Numbered from the stretch's first letter, positions 26,532 through 35,828 are shown. The stretch: 64,000 nucleotides of DNA from Solibacillus sp. FSL W7-1464 (GCF_038004425.1 NZ_JBBORC010000001.1:3671501-3735500), one strand, 5' to 3'. Notes: generated from the letters alone by a model not told the origin. Translations and numbers: made by a program.

Positions 26532-27914
26532 TTATATCGTTATTTTAAACGTACTACCCTTCTCTATTTTGCTTTCGACCTCGATGGTTCCTCCATGTGC
26601 ATCTACTAACTCTTTCACAACAGCAAGACCGATTCCTGAGCCACCATACGCACGTGATCTTGATTTTTCAACTCGATATAATTTTTCAAATATAAATTCT
26701 ATTTCGTTTGATGGAATTCCAATACCAGTATCAATGACAGAAATAACTGTTTTTCCATCCTTTTCATATGCTTTTAAACAGACCTCTGAATTCTCGTTGG
26801 AGTATTTTAAAGCATTATCTAATAAATTTAGTAGTATTTGTTCTAATCTAAGAGCGTCAGCATAGATGTGTAAATTGCTTTCACAAACAAAATTTAGTCT
26901 GATTTTTTTTATTTCAAATAAAGGGGCTACCAACTTATAAATATTCTCTAAAAATGGTTTGGCCAAAAAGTGTTCTTTAGAAATGGTGAAGGAGTTTTCA
27001 TCCATTCTTGCCAAATCTAATAAGTTTCTCATTAATTCTTTCATTCGATTTGATTCTTCACTAATAATTTCTAAGTAATATTTACGATCCTTATCACTCA
27101 AATCTTCTCTTTTTGCAACTTTCGAGTATCCAATCAAATATGTTAGTGGTGTATTTAATTCATGAGCAATAGAAGCAAGGAACTCATTTCTCTCATTCTT
27201 TAATCGTTCTAAGTCATTTGCTAATTTGTGAATGGAATTCGATAAGTCACCTAGTTCATCACTCCCTAAATTCGGTAAATTCACTTCAAAATCACCTTTA
27301 CTTAATTTCTCAGTTGCTTCTTTCATTCGGATTAACGGTCGAGTAAGAATTTTAGATAGTAATGCATATATAATAAATAAAACGATTAAACCTATAATCC
27401 CAGATATAACAAAATGCAAGTTCATGTCATCAACCATTTGATTAATTGATTTTGTACTTTGAAACATTAAGACTACACCTGATCGATTTTGATCTACTAC
27501 GTATGGGTGTACGCTGACAATGTACGGTAGGTTTCTCCAATCCGAAACTACTATGTAATCTTTTCCACCACTAAAATCGTCTACAAAAAGTTGATACTCT
27601 TCTTGCAACATATAGGATTTATCGGAACTACCAATAATGCTTCCTGTCCTATCTATTATCATCACTTTTCGATTTTCATTTTTTTCCATTAACACAATAT
27701 GTTTTATTGTTGTATCTGAATAATGTTCAATAAGGACGTCTCGATGATTTGCACCATTTGCCAATAATAACGAGAACTCTTCTTCGACCCTATTATTAAT
27801 CATATTTTGATGAAGGTAATACATTAGAAGCGATTCCATTATTAGCACCACTATGAAAAAACAACCCGCTAATTTTGTAGAAATTTTATTCACTTTTATT
27901 TTTGCTCTCCTCAC
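26532..27914 (-). CDS. sensor histidine kinase (copper cluster)
   Basis: 460 aa with membrane helices at about 14-34 and 167-188. The extracytoplasmic sensor part lies between them, followed by a HAMP domain. The H-box SIAHELNTPLTYL has the phosphoacceptor His251, and the ATPase has NALKYSNEN, DTGIGIP and GGSGIGLAVV. Partner of the response regulator 15 bases downstream. The sensor loop has no obvious Met or His cluster, so direct copper sensing is not shown by sequence. Confidence 0.92.
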   Translation of the reverse strand: MRRAKIKVNKISTKLAGCFFIVVLIMESLLMYYLHQNMINNRVEEEFSLLLANGANHRDVLIEHYSDTTIKHIVLMEKNENRKVMIIDRTGSIIGSSDKSYMLQEEYQLFVDDFSGGKDYIVVSDWRNLPYIVSVHPYVVDQNRSGVVLMFQSTKSINQMVDDMNLHFVISGIIGLIVLFIIYALLSKILTRPLIRMKEATEKLSKGDFEVNLPNLGSDELGDLSNSIHKLANDLERLKNERNEFLASIAHELNTPLTYLIGYSKVAKREDLSDKDRKYYLEIISEESNRMKELMRNLLDLARMDENSFTISKEHFLAKPFLENIYKLVAPLFEIKKIRLNFVCESNLHIYADALRLEQILLNLLDNALKYSNENSEVCLKAYEKDGKTVISVIDTGIGIPSNEIEFIFEKLYRVEKSRSRAYGGSGIGLAVVKELVDAHGGTIEVESKIEKGSTFKITI

Positions 27915-27965
27915 ATCAAAATGTCTTAAAACATAAATAGATTGTTAGCTAACTTAACTTTCTTT

Positions 27966-28676
27966 CTAAAATCCTGTGAATCCACCAAAAAATGGCGTTA
28001 ATAACGCAATAATTTTTGTCATCCAATCAAAATACAATAAAATTCCCATTATAATCATAATAATGCCACCTATCTTCATAAAAACGTCACTACGTTTTTG
28101 AAGAAATTTCATTTTCCCTATAAATAGAGACATTATTAAAAATGGAATCGAAAAACCAAGTACATAAAATAACATATACCATATGCCTCTATTTGGATCC
28201 GATATCCCTAAAGCAATAACTCCTGCCAAAATTGGTCCAGTACATGGTGTCCAACCTGCAGCAAACCCCATACCGATAATGATGGTGCCTAAATATCCCT
28301 TTGGGCGTGATTTAAATAAAAACTTTTTTTCCGCTTGAAGAAAATCAAATTTGAGGAATCCGAGAATTACTAAACCAAAAATAACAATAATAATTGCGCC
28401 GATTTGTCTGAGTAAATCTTGATACTGAATGAAAAGTGTTCCAATAATAGAAGTTGAAAATCCTAACGCCATAAAAATTACAGAAAAGCCTAATAAAAAA
28501 GATAATGTATGTAATAATGCTTTGCGATTTAATATGCCCTTTTCTTCTTTGAGTTCGTTAAAGGAGATTCCTGTAATATAAGATAAAAATGCCGGATAAA
28601 GAGGTAGTGAACATGGAGAAATAAAAGACAAAAGTCCAGCTCCAAATGCAAGAAATAGGTTTAATTGGGTAACCAA
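27966..28676 (-). CDS. CcdA-family cytochrome c biogenesis/thiol transport protein
   Basis: 236-aa membrane protein with six helices. The redox cysteines are in SPCSLPLYPAFLSY (helix 1) and GWTPCTGPIL (helix 4), the standard CcdA pattern. It transfers electrons from cytoplasmic thioredoxin to outward-facing thiol proteins. No heme-lyase genes are near, so here it more likely keeps metal-binding cysteines reduced (for example those of CueP). It ends upstream of the kinase gene in the same direction, 51 bases away, and may head the operon. Confidence 0.88.
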   Translation of the reverse strand: MVTQLNLFLAFGAGLLSFISPCSLPLYPAFLSYITGISFNELKEEKGILNRKALLHTLSFLLGFSVIFMALGFSTSIIGTLFIQYQDLLRQIGAIIIVIFGLVILGFLKFDFLQAEKKFLFKSRPKGYLGTIIIGMGFAAGWTPCTGPILAGVIALGISDPNRGIWYMLFYVLGFSIPFLIMSLFIGKMKFLQKRSDVFMKIGGIIMIIMGILLYFDWMTKIIALLTPFFGGFTGF

Positions 28677-28851
28677 ATATTTTCACTAATCCTTTCATAA
28701 AATCGTTTTCATTATTTTATTTAGTAATAGCTAATGTTAGTATAAGTAATAAATATGGAGAAATTATGCAGAAAATTAATTTATAATTGTTTTGATTTAA
28801 TAAGATACATAATAACCTGATATAGAAATATGGTAATTTAAAATAAAAAAA

Positions 28852-28876
28852 GATGTCCACCTTTTGATGGACACCT
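28852..28876 (-). terminator. terminator after the second YdhK-type gene
   Basis: On the minus strand GGTGTCCA and TGGACATC pair around a short loop and are followed by a T run (As at 28841-28851). It sits just after the stop codon at 28885. The rest of 28677-28851 should contain the promoter of the CcdA-kinase-regulator operon. Confidence 0.75.
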
Positions 28877-28884
28877 TTATGACT

Positions 28885-29502
28885 TTATTTAGTAGATAGT
28901 TCGTTTTCTGTTACCCATTTATGATTTTTTACTTGTTCTCCAGTTGTTGAAGTAAAATCAACCATATAAACAGTTGTTTCTTCAGCTGAATCTATTATGG
29001 CAGTTGCTCCCTGCATTCCTTCCATATGATCAGCATTAAGTGTTACTTCTGTTCCCGGTTCTAGAGGTGCTTCACCCGCATCCCCTGTTTCTTCATGAAT
29101 AACCCACTTATGATTTTTAACAGGTTCTCCTCCTGTAGTCGGTGTATAGGAAACAGTATATACAGTTGTATCATAAGCTCCTACAATTGTTGCTTCAGCA
29201 TTTTTCATACCAGGCATGTGATCGGTTTGAATAATTGCGTTACTCCCAACAGTAAATGTTGGATTTTGAGCTTCTTTCAAGTCTTCTGGAACTTCACCTG
29301 ACCCAGAGTGATTCATTGTAGCGTGATCCATGCCTGTCTCACTTTCCTTATCAACTCCGGCTTCCTGTTCCTTTAACACTTCGTTTGTTTCTTCTTGTGT
29401 GGATTCATTTTGAGAAGTATTTTCATTACCTTCTCCCCCACATGCAGAAAGTGCTAAGGCAGCAGAGATAGAAATAACTCCAACCATAAATTTATTAGCC
29501 AT
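28885..29502 (-). CDS. YdhK-type (DUF1541) lipoprotein, copy 2
   Basis: 205-aa paralogue of the protein at 14292-14852. Lipobox LALSAC, an acidic low-complexity linker (NESTQEETNEVLKEQEAG), then HATMNHSGSG and two DUF1541 repeats containing ADHMEGMQGA and TDHMPGMKNA. The start ATG follows GGAGG. Two diverged copies in one island suggest dosage or division of labour. It is monocistronic with its own terminator. Confidence 0.87.
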   Translation of the reverse strand: MANKFMVGVISISAALALSACGGEGNENTSQNESTQEETNEVLKEQEAGVDKESETGMDHATMNHSGSGEVPEDLKEAQNPTFTVGSNAIIQTDHMPGMKNAEATIVGAYDTTVYTVSYTPTTGGEPVKNHKWVIHEETGDAGEAPLEPGTEVTLNADHMEGMQGATAIIDSAEETTVYMVDFTSTTGEQVKNHKWVTENELSTK

Positions 29503-29871
29503 TATAAATCCCTCCTATAACTATTAAGGTATTTACCCATAGTTGCCAAAACCAAACTTGGACTGTAGGATTCATTCTCGCTTTGCCCGTTTATGGGTGG
29601 CCTACTTCGTATTTAGATAAATTAGAACTATTTCTATGATCATGTCAGGAACAGTTTAAAATGATACCTTCTTCGTATTGCATGCTGCATATAGCTATAG
29701 TGCCTGGGCTTATATTTCTAGATTAATTGCGATTGCAAGTAATAATTCAATGCATAGAAGTATTATTCGTATTTTAAAACTACACAAAAATAGCAAGACT
29801 ACAAACTTTTCACAAACTTTCTCGCTATACTAACTGCATTGTTTTATCAATAAAGGTTAGGAGAATTTCTC
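29503..29871. other. divergent intergenic region between ydhK copy 2 and mreB-like gene
   Basis: About 370 bases with no convincing gene. It must hold the minus-strand promoter of the YdhK-type gene. The plus-strand mreB promoter with a regulator-type direct repeat lies at 29801-29831. Confidence 0.6.
29801..29831 (+). promoter_or_regulatory. mreB promoter with direct repeat for an OmpR-type regulator
   Basis: ACAAACTTT occurs twice (29801-29809 and 29812-29820), 11 bases apart, ending 5 bases before a -10 box TATACT (29826-29831). Direct repeats at 11-base spacing over the -35 region are how PhoB/PhoP/OmpR-type activators bind. There is no good -35 hexamer, which fits activation. The second half resembles the asnB upstream region at 33040-33061 (16 of 22 bases). 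Confidence 0.55.
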
Positions 29872-30867
29872 ATGAAAATATTTCAAAAGTTAAGTCCCGG
29901 TATTGGTATTGATTTAGGGACAGCCAATACATTAGTTTATATTAAAAATAAAGGGATTGTTTATAACGAGCCTTCTATACTAGCTAGAAATACACATACA
30001 CAAAAAACTATTGCGATTGGGCATAAAGCAAAATCAATGCAAGGTCGTACACATTCTGGTATAGAGACAGTTCGTCCTATTCGTGACGGAGTAGTTGCGG
30101 ATTTTCAAGCGACAACCGAAATGATTCAGCATTATATAAAAGAGTTGACTCAAAAAAGCTTTGTTGGACGAAAACCATTTCTAGTTGTTACAACTCCCTC
30201 TTATCTAACGAGTGTAGAGCGAAGAGCTTTCATTAATGCAGCAATACAAGCTGGGGCTAAAGAAGCCATTATAATTGAAAAAACGTTTGCTGCTGCCATT
30301 GGTGCGGGTCTTCCTGTTTGGGAGGCAACAGGATCAATGATTGTCGATATTGGTGGTGGCACAACTGAAGTTGCAATTCTTTCGCTTGGCGGTGTCGTTA
30401 TCTCAAATTCCATAAAAATTGCGGGAGATGAAATGGATCGGCTCATTATCAAACATGCTAAACATGCTCATCAAGTAGTCATTGGTGAAGCGACTGCTGA
30501 ACAAATTAAAATCAACATCTTTAAAAACGAAGCAAACGGGACACTGGATGTGCGTGGTCGTGATATGGTGACTGGACTTCCAAGGACAGTAAACATAACG
30601 GCTACTGAAATTGGCGTTATTTTAGAGGAAGCGATTGAGCAGATTTGTTTAGTTATAAAAAAAACTTTAGAACAAATACCCCCTGAACTTGCCTCTGATA
30701 TTATTGAACGTGGTTTAATATTAAGTGGTGGTATGGCACTTTTGCCACCACTTGAAAAAATCGTCAGTGAGTACACGCAATTACCAGTTATTTTAACAGA
30801 AACGCCTCTAGAAATCGTTGCAAAAGGGACAGCAAAAATTGTAGATGAGCCAAATATCATTATGTAA
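29872..30867 (+). CDS. MreB/Mbl-family actin-like protein
   Basis: 331-aa cell-shape ATPase of the MreB family. The N-terminus GIGIDLGTANTLVYIKNKG and the phosphate-2 segment MIVDIGGGTTEVAILSLGG are diagnostic; the adenosine motif LSGGMALLPPLEKI is near the C-terminus. MreB filaments guide cell-wall synthesis under the membrane. A paralogue travelling with a two-component system is not the housekeeping mreBCD locus (no mreC or mreD here). The gene ends inside the next gene (23-base overlap of reading frames). Confidence 0.93.
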   Translation: MKIFQKLSPGIGIDLGTANTLVYIKNKGIVYNEPSILARNTHTQKTIAIGHKAKSMQGRTHSGIETVRPIRDGVVADFQATTEMIQHYIKELTQKSFVGRKPFLVVTTPSYLTSVERRAFINAAIQAGAKEAIIIEKTFAAAIGAGLPVWEATGSMIVDIGGGTTEVAILSLGGVVISNSIKIAGDEMDRLIIKHAKHAHQVVIGEATAEQIKINIFKNEANGTLDVRGRDMVTGLPRTVNITATEIGVILEEAIEQICLVIKKTLEQIPPELASDIIERGLILSGGMALLPPLEKIVSEYTQLPVILTETPLEIVAKGTAKIVDEPNIIM

Positions 30868-31585
30868 AAAAGGAGCGATTAATATTAAAAAGATCTTAGT
30901 TGTAGAAGACGAACATTATATGCAAGAACTTATGCAAATCCAACTTCAAAATCAATTCGAATTAACATTAAGTGATAATGGAGCAGATGCTCTACAAATT
31001 GTGAAATCACAAAATTTTGATGTCATTTTATTAGATATCATGCTCCCGTATCTAAATGGTTTTGAACTCTGTCAGGAAATTCGAAAGTTTTCTAACGTAC
31101 CCATTCTCATGTTAACAGCTCGCACAGAACTTCAAGATACAGTAAAAGGACTAGAAATAGGAGCAGATGATTATGTGACTAAGCCATTTGATTTTGAAGT
31201 CCTAATTGCTCGAATTAAATCACTTCTTAGACGTTCATCTTTTACGATGGACAATGAAAGTAATATACAAATAATTTCTCTTAATAATGGAACATTATTA
31301 TTAAACTTGGATAATAGACATGTCATATTTGACAAACAATCCATTGAATTAACTAGTAAAGAATTTCAGCTTTTAGCATTATTAGCTGAGTCTCCAGAGC
31401 GCGTATTTACACGTGAGAAGCTCCTTGAATTACTTTGGAATTATTCAGAAGAACGAGAACTTCGTGCAGTTGATTCTCATGTCAAAAACATTCGAACAAA
31501 ATTCAGAAAAGTCCGTCCTGGTGTAAAAATCATTCAGACTATTTGGGGCATGGGTTATCAGCTCATCATTCCCGAGGCGCATTAA
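30845..31585 (+). CDS. OmpR-family response regulator (cell-envelope cluster)
   Basis: Receiver domain with phosphoacceptor Asp (VILLDIMLP, residue 64 in this frame) and TKPFD, then a winged-helix domain (REKLLELLWNYSEERELRAVDSH). The ATG at 30845 lies inside the mreB-like gene and has no ribosome site. AAAAAGGAG instead stands before a GAT-TAAT-ATT stretch, so the real start could be a rare ATT codon near 30884, giving INIKKILVVEDE at the N-terminus. Either way translation follows mreB closely. It is one base from the kinase gene. Confidence 0.9.
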   Translation: MSQISLCKKGAINIKKILVVEDEHYMQELMQIQLQNQFELTLSDNGADALQIVKSQNFDVILLDIMLPYLNGFELCQEIRKFSNVPILMLTARTELQDTVKGLEIGADDYVTKPFDFEVLIARIKSLLRRSSFTMDNESNIQIISLNNGTLLLNLDNRHVIFDKQSIELTSKEFQLLALLAESPERVFTREKLLELLWNYSEERELRAVDSHVKNIRTKFRKVRPGVKIIQTIWGMGYQLIIPEAH

Positions 31586-31586
31586 A

Positions 31587-32984
31587 ATGAAAAAAAATAG
31601 TGTCGTAACGAAGCTTGGCATTGTGATTATGCTGTTATTTTTAACAATCCTTGTCCCCTTCGCCATTTTAATAGACCGTATTTTCTTAAACGTTTATACA
31701 TTGTACTTAGATGAAAATGTTCGTGCTTTAGGCGATCGTATTGAAGTTGCCGTGACGGAAACAATGGAGAATGACCCGAATGTATTTGTCAAAATCCATT
31801 CACTAACAGATCATGATTTAGCATTCTTTAACAAACAAGGCATCATTGAGTCAGAAGGGTACCTCGAATATCATAAAGGCAGTAAAATATCTGAAGACTG
31901 GATTACACGCTTACAGTTAGAGGAATATCTAGCAGGAGAACGTGTGATTCCAAAAACAGGAGAAAATATTTATTATATTGTAAAACCCTTCATTAAGGAT
32001 GGCGAATTTAATGGCGGTGTTGTTATTTTTTCATCCATTAGTGAAATTCATGCCAAAATGCACGATGTACGTGACTGGGTTATTCGAGCTATAGTAGGTG
32101 CCATTGTTTTAGCTTTAGGTTATACAATTTTCCTTTCATGGCGTCTGAGTCGTCCATTAGTTGAAATGGAAAAGGCTACGCGTGAAATTGCTAAAGGAAA
32201 TCTTAAAACAAAGGTAAGTGTTTCTTCAAGTGATGAAATCGGCTCTTTGGCTACGGCCATTAATGACTTGAGTGTTGAGTTGAATGATTATCGAACTAAC
32301 CGTAGTGAATTTTTAGCTAATATTTCACATGAGCTTCGAACACCAACATCCTATTTAAAGGGATATGGCGAAATCATTAAAAATAAACGCTATGAATCCA
32401 ATGAAGAACTTGAAAAATACGCTGGCATTATTGAGAATGAAGCGAATCGTTTAGCAAAGCTTATTCAGGAATTATTTGAGCTTTCGAAAATGGAAGAAGG
32501 CAATGTACATCTTTATTTTCAGTCTGTTGATATTGAAGATCTTGTAGAATCGGTTGTTGAAAAAGTCCAACTAAAAGTAGAAAATACTAACAATCAAATT
32601 CGAGTAAATATTGAAGAAGGGCTACCTGAAATTGAGACAGATGGATTACGGCTTGAACAACTTTTGATCAATTTAGTTGAAAATGCTGTCCATTATACCG
32701 ATGGCAAAGAAATTGATATCACCGTAAAGCGGCAACATAAACATGTACACTTTATCGTTCGAGATCATGGCCCTGGCATCCCAGAGCAAGATTTACCGTT
32801 TATTTTCAACCGCTTTCACCGAGTGGAAAAATCCCGTGCCCGCAATCTAGGCGGCTCCGGTCTGGGGCTTGCTATTGTAGCAGAATTAACCAAGCACTTG
32901 AAAGGGGACATTCGAGTTGAAAGCACACTTGGAAAAGGGGCTTGTTTTACTCTTTCTTTACCACTGACCTATCATGATAAATAA
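31587..32984 (+). CDS. sensor histidine kinase (cell-envelope cluster)
   Basis: 465 aa. Membrane helices at about 10-30 and 163-184 flank an extracytoplasmic domain. HAMP follows, then NISHELRTPTSYL with phosphoacceptor His248, and ATPase motifs NAVHYTDGK, DHGPGIPEQD and GGSGLGLAIV. It pairs with the regulator directly upstream. By position it is likely to sense a cell-wall signal and control the mreB and asnB promoters. Confidence 0.92.
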   Translation: MKKNSVVTKLGIVIMLLFLTILVPFAILIDRIFLNVYTLYLDENVRALGDRIEVAVTETMENDPNVFVKIHSLTDHDLAFFNKQGIIESEGYLEYHKGSKISEDWITRLQLEEYLAGERVIPKTGENIYYIVKPFIKDGEFNGGVVIFSSISEIHAKMHDVRDWVIRAIVGAIVLALGYTIFLSWRLSRPLVEMEKATREIAKGNLKTKVSVSSSDEIGSLATAINDLSVELNDYRTNRSEFLANISHELRTPTSYLKGYGEIIKNKRYESNEELEKYAGIIENEANRLAKLIQELFELSKMEEGNVHLYFQSVDIEDLVESVVEKVQLKVENTNNQIRVNIEEGLPEIETDGLRLEQLLINLVENAVHYTDGKEIDITVKRQHKHVHFIVRDHGPGIPEQDLPFIFNRFHRVEKSRARNLGGSGLGLAIVAELTKHLKGDIRVESTLGKGACFTLSLPLTYHDK

Positions 32985-33039
32985 AGCGAATTGATAATAA
33001 TTAATTTGTTTGCTTACCTGTTTATTCTCCATATTTTCT

Positions 33040-33061
33040 ACAAATTCCTTCGCTACACTAC
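33040..33061 (+). promoter_or_regulatory. probable asnB promoter, similar to the mreB promoter
   Basis: ACAAATTCCTTCGCTACACT lies here, with TACACT (33054-33059) as the -10, 37 bases before the asnB start. It matches the mreB upstream region at 29812-29833 in 16 of 22 positions. The shared block suggests the same regulator acts on both. Confidence 0.45.
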
Positions 33062-33090
33062 AAAGTATCAAGATTTTAAGAGGTGTAAAA

Positions 33091-34962
33091 ATGTGTGGAT
33101 TTGTAGGATTTATTCATGGATCGCAGCCCATGCCATATAAAAAAATTATGGAGCAAATGCTTAAAACAATCGTTCACCGCGGACCAGACAGTGAGGGTAT
33201 TTACTCAGATGATAAAGCAACATTAGGTTTTCGTCGTCTAAGTATTCTTGATTTAAGTTCAGCTGCTAGCCAACCCTTTTCATCAGAAGATGGAGAAGTA
33301 GTGCTCGTTTTTAATGGGGAAATTTATAACTATCTTGAGCTACGGGAAGAACTTAAGTATTACGGCTATAAATTTGATACTACATCGGATACAGAAGTAT
33401 TATTAAAAGGTTATCTACATTACGGAATACATGTTTTACAAAAGCTACGAGGAATGTTTGCTTTTTGTATTTGGGATAAAAAACAAAATTTTCACTTCAT
33501 CGCACGTGACCCTTTTGGCATTAAGCCGCTTTATTATACGCAAAATACCACAGACAATTCTATTTTATTCGGCTCTGAAATTAAATCATTTCTTCCGTAT
33601 CCTAAGTTTCTAAAAGAGTTGAACGTTCAAGCACTACGACCCTTTCTAACGTTTCAATATTCTGCGTTAAATGAAACTTTTTTCAAAGGGGTTTATAAGC
33701 TGACACCCGGTTCATATATGCTCGTTCAAAATGACAATATGCAGATTAAATCGTACTGGTCACATCAACTTATACCGTCAATAGATACACTGGAAACACA
33801 CGTCCAAAACATTAAAGAGACATTAAAAGAATCTGTTAATAAACACACTATTAGTGATGTAAAAATAGGTTCATTTTTATCGGGAGGTGTCGATTCAAGT
33901 TATATTGCAAAGCTTTTAAAGCCAGATACTACCTATAGCGTGGGATTTAAAGGTTATGAATCCATGTTTGATGAAACATCTTTAGCAAAAACCTTATCAG
34001 AGGAATTGCATTTCGAAAATAAGCAAAAGCATATTACAGCAGATGAAGTGTTTGAGGCCTTACCGGAAATTCAGTGGCATATGGATGAGCCTGATTCTAA
34101 CCTTTCTTCACTCCCTCTTTACTTTTTAGCAGAGCTGGCGAGTAAAGATGTGAAAGTCGTCCTTTCTGGAGAAGGTGCCGATGAACTATTTGGTGGTTAT
34201 GAGTGGTATAAACCTTCTGAAAAAATGGAGATTTATAAAAAAGTACCAGCTTCTATACGCCATATGCTTGCAGTGGTTTCAAAAGCTTTTCCATCAAATA
34301 AGTATACAAGGTTTTTTAAAAATGGACCTAAAACGATTGAGAATCGTTTTATCGGACATGCATTTGTTTGGCAAGAAGACGATGCACTTGAATTATTAAC
34401 TGAAAAATACCACGTTGGACCTTCAGTGTGGGATGTTGTTAAGCCCTATTACGGTAGAATACAGGGTGCTGATGATGCTACGAAAATGCAGTACCTTGAC
34501 CTACATGTATGGCTACCAAATCAGATACTATTAAAAGCAGACAAAATGAGCATGGCCCATTCGCTTGAACTTCGTGTGCCTTTTTTAGATAAAAAAGTCT
34601 TTCATGTGGCAAGTGGTATTCAAACAGATTATAAAATAACATTAGCTGATACTAAAATTGCACTCCGAAAGGCTGCTTTAGAGGAATTGCCTGAAGAATG
34701 GGCAAAGCGTAAAAAACTTGGCTTCCCCGTTCCAATGCGACATTGGTTGCGTGAAGAAAAATACTATCGCAAGCTAAGACAAACTTTTGAAAAAGCTTAT
34801 ATTCGTGAATTTTTCGACCAACAATTATTACTAAGCTACTTAGAGGAACATTACGAAGGGAAAGAAAATCATTCACGCTACGTTTGGACAGTTTATGTAT
34901 TTTGTGTATGGTATGAAAAATATTTCCCTGAAAATTGTGATTTACTCGATTGGCCATACTAA
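33091..34962 (+). CDS. asnB: glutamine-dependent asparagine synthetase-type amidotransferase
   Basis: 623 aa. The N-terminal nucleophile domain starts MCGFVGF, so Cys2 is exposed after Met removal, and this fixes the start at 33091 rather than 33010 (GAGGTG precedes it). The synthetase domain has SGGVDSSYIAKLL and SGEGADELFGGYEW. AsnB proteins make asparagine or, in several Gram-positive bacteria, amidate peptidoglycan precursors (B. subtilis AsnB, Corynebacterium LtsA). Next to an MreB paralogue and a two-component system, the cell-wall role is more likely, but this is inference. Confidence 0.92.
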   Translation: MCGFVGFIHGSQPMPYKKIMEQMLKTIVHRGPDSEGIYSDDKATLGFRRLSILDLSSAASQPFSSEDGEVVLVFNGEIYNYLELREELKYYGYKFDTTSDTEVLLKGYLHYGIHVLQKLRGMFAFCIWDKKQNFHFIARDPFGIKPLYYTQNTTDNSILFGSEIKSFLPYPKFLKELNVQALRPFLTFQYSALNETFFKGVYKLTPGSYMLVQNDNMQIKSYWSHQLIPSIDTLETHVQNIKETLKESVNKHTISDVKIGSFLSGGVDSSYIAKLLKPDTTYSVGFKGYESMFDETSLAKTLSEELHFENKQKHITADEVFEALPEIQWHMDEPDSNLSSLPLYFLAELASKDVKVVLSGEGADELFGGYEWYKPSEKMEIYKKVPASIRHMLAVVSKAFPSNKYTRFFKNGPKTIENRFIGHAFVWQEDDALELLTEKYHVGPSVWDVVKPYYGRIQGADDATKMQYLDLHVWLPNQILLKADKMSMAHSLELRVPFLDKKVFHVASGIQTDYKITLADTKIALRKAALEELPEEWAKRKKLGFPVPMRHWLREEKYYRKLRQTFEKAYIREFFDQQLLLSYLEEHYEGKENHSRYVWTVYVFCVWYEKYFPENCDLLDWPY

Positions 34963-35014
34963 AATTATCATTGAGAATCGATTATACTTAGGCAAAAAAC
35001 TTAAAGGAATCTAT

Positions 35015-35569
35015 ATGGAACAATTATTTTTTGACATTGTACAAAATGAAAAAACCTTCGCTTGGGTATATCAATTTTTAATCATGGTGCTTGTTTCAAT
35101 GATCCCATTTGCACCGATACCAGTAGTCGCTACATTTGTTGCTAGTAATCATGGTTTTCTCGCTGGTTTTCTAATAAATATACTTGGGACAACAATGGGC
35201 TCTACCCTTTTATTTTTACTAAGCAAACGTTTGCTACGACGTATTGCACTGAAATATTTAACGAATCGAAAATATTTAACGAAATATCTTAAACTAATTA
35301 AAGAAAATGGATTTTCAGCAGTATTACTTGGGCGAATCGTTCCGATTTTACCATCAGCTGGCATCAATTTCATTGCTGGTATTTCAAATGTTCGTCTCAT
35401 ACACTTTGTTACCGCAACCTTTTTAGGGAAATTACCAACTATTCTAGCCTTTACATTCGCAGGGCAACAAATAGCAGCAGGCAACTGGTATACTGTATTA
35501 ATTATTGCCATTTACTTATTCGCTTTATTTTTAATTGGGAAAAAAATAAAGCAACAGTGGAGTAAATAA
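35015..35569 (+). CDS. VTT-domain (TVP38/DedA-like) membrane protein
   Basis: 184-aa membrane protein of the SNARE-associated/VTT superfamily. The conserved loop GRIVPILPSAGINFIAGIS and the paired amphipathic entry segment FAPIPVVATFVASNHGFLAGF are present, with about five hydrophobic segments. Some DedA-type members flip undecaprenyl phosphate or confer peptide resistance (family knowledge). The start ATG 35015 follows AAAGGA; a longer frame from 34895 overlaps asnB and is unlikely. It is the last gene of the mreB-regulator-kinase-asnB group. Confidence 0.82.
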   Translation: MEQLFFDIVQNEKTFAWVYQFLIMVLVSMIPFAPIPVVATFVASNHGFLAGFLINILGTTMGSTLLFLLSKRLLRRIALKYLTNRKYLTKYLKLIKENGFSAVLLGRIVPILPSAGINFIAGISNVRLIHFVTATFLGKLPTILAFTFAGQQIAAGNWYTVLIIAIYLFALFLIGKKIKQQWSK

Positions 35570-35610
35570 ATAGAATCCACTTGTAATTATCCAAATAGAT
35601 TTACATGTCC

Positions 35611-35662
35611 CCTCCCTCTATAAATGTTGATATATCAATGGCTTACGCCATTTTTAAGCGTC
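35611..35662. repeat. solo IS110-type end (remnant)
   Basis: About 50 bases are nearly identical to the left end of the IS110-family element at 59627: CCTCCCTCTATAAATG, then TTGATATATCAATGGCT, then a short AATGGC...GCCATT hairpin, with only about five differences. No transposase accompanies it. It looks like the trace of a deleted relative, with the same CTCC core at its edge. Confidence 0.7.
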
Positions 35663-35828
35663 CAAATAGCCCTGCATTCCAAAATGGACAACTAAATTAT
35701 ATGATTATCATATTCAAAAAGCTAAGGACTTGAAATGGTTTGAGCGGATGATCGTGTTTTAAAACATGGAGTTTGGAAAGTATTTATAATCGTAAAATTT
35801 CTAAAGCAACAGGTACAAAAGAAGTAAA

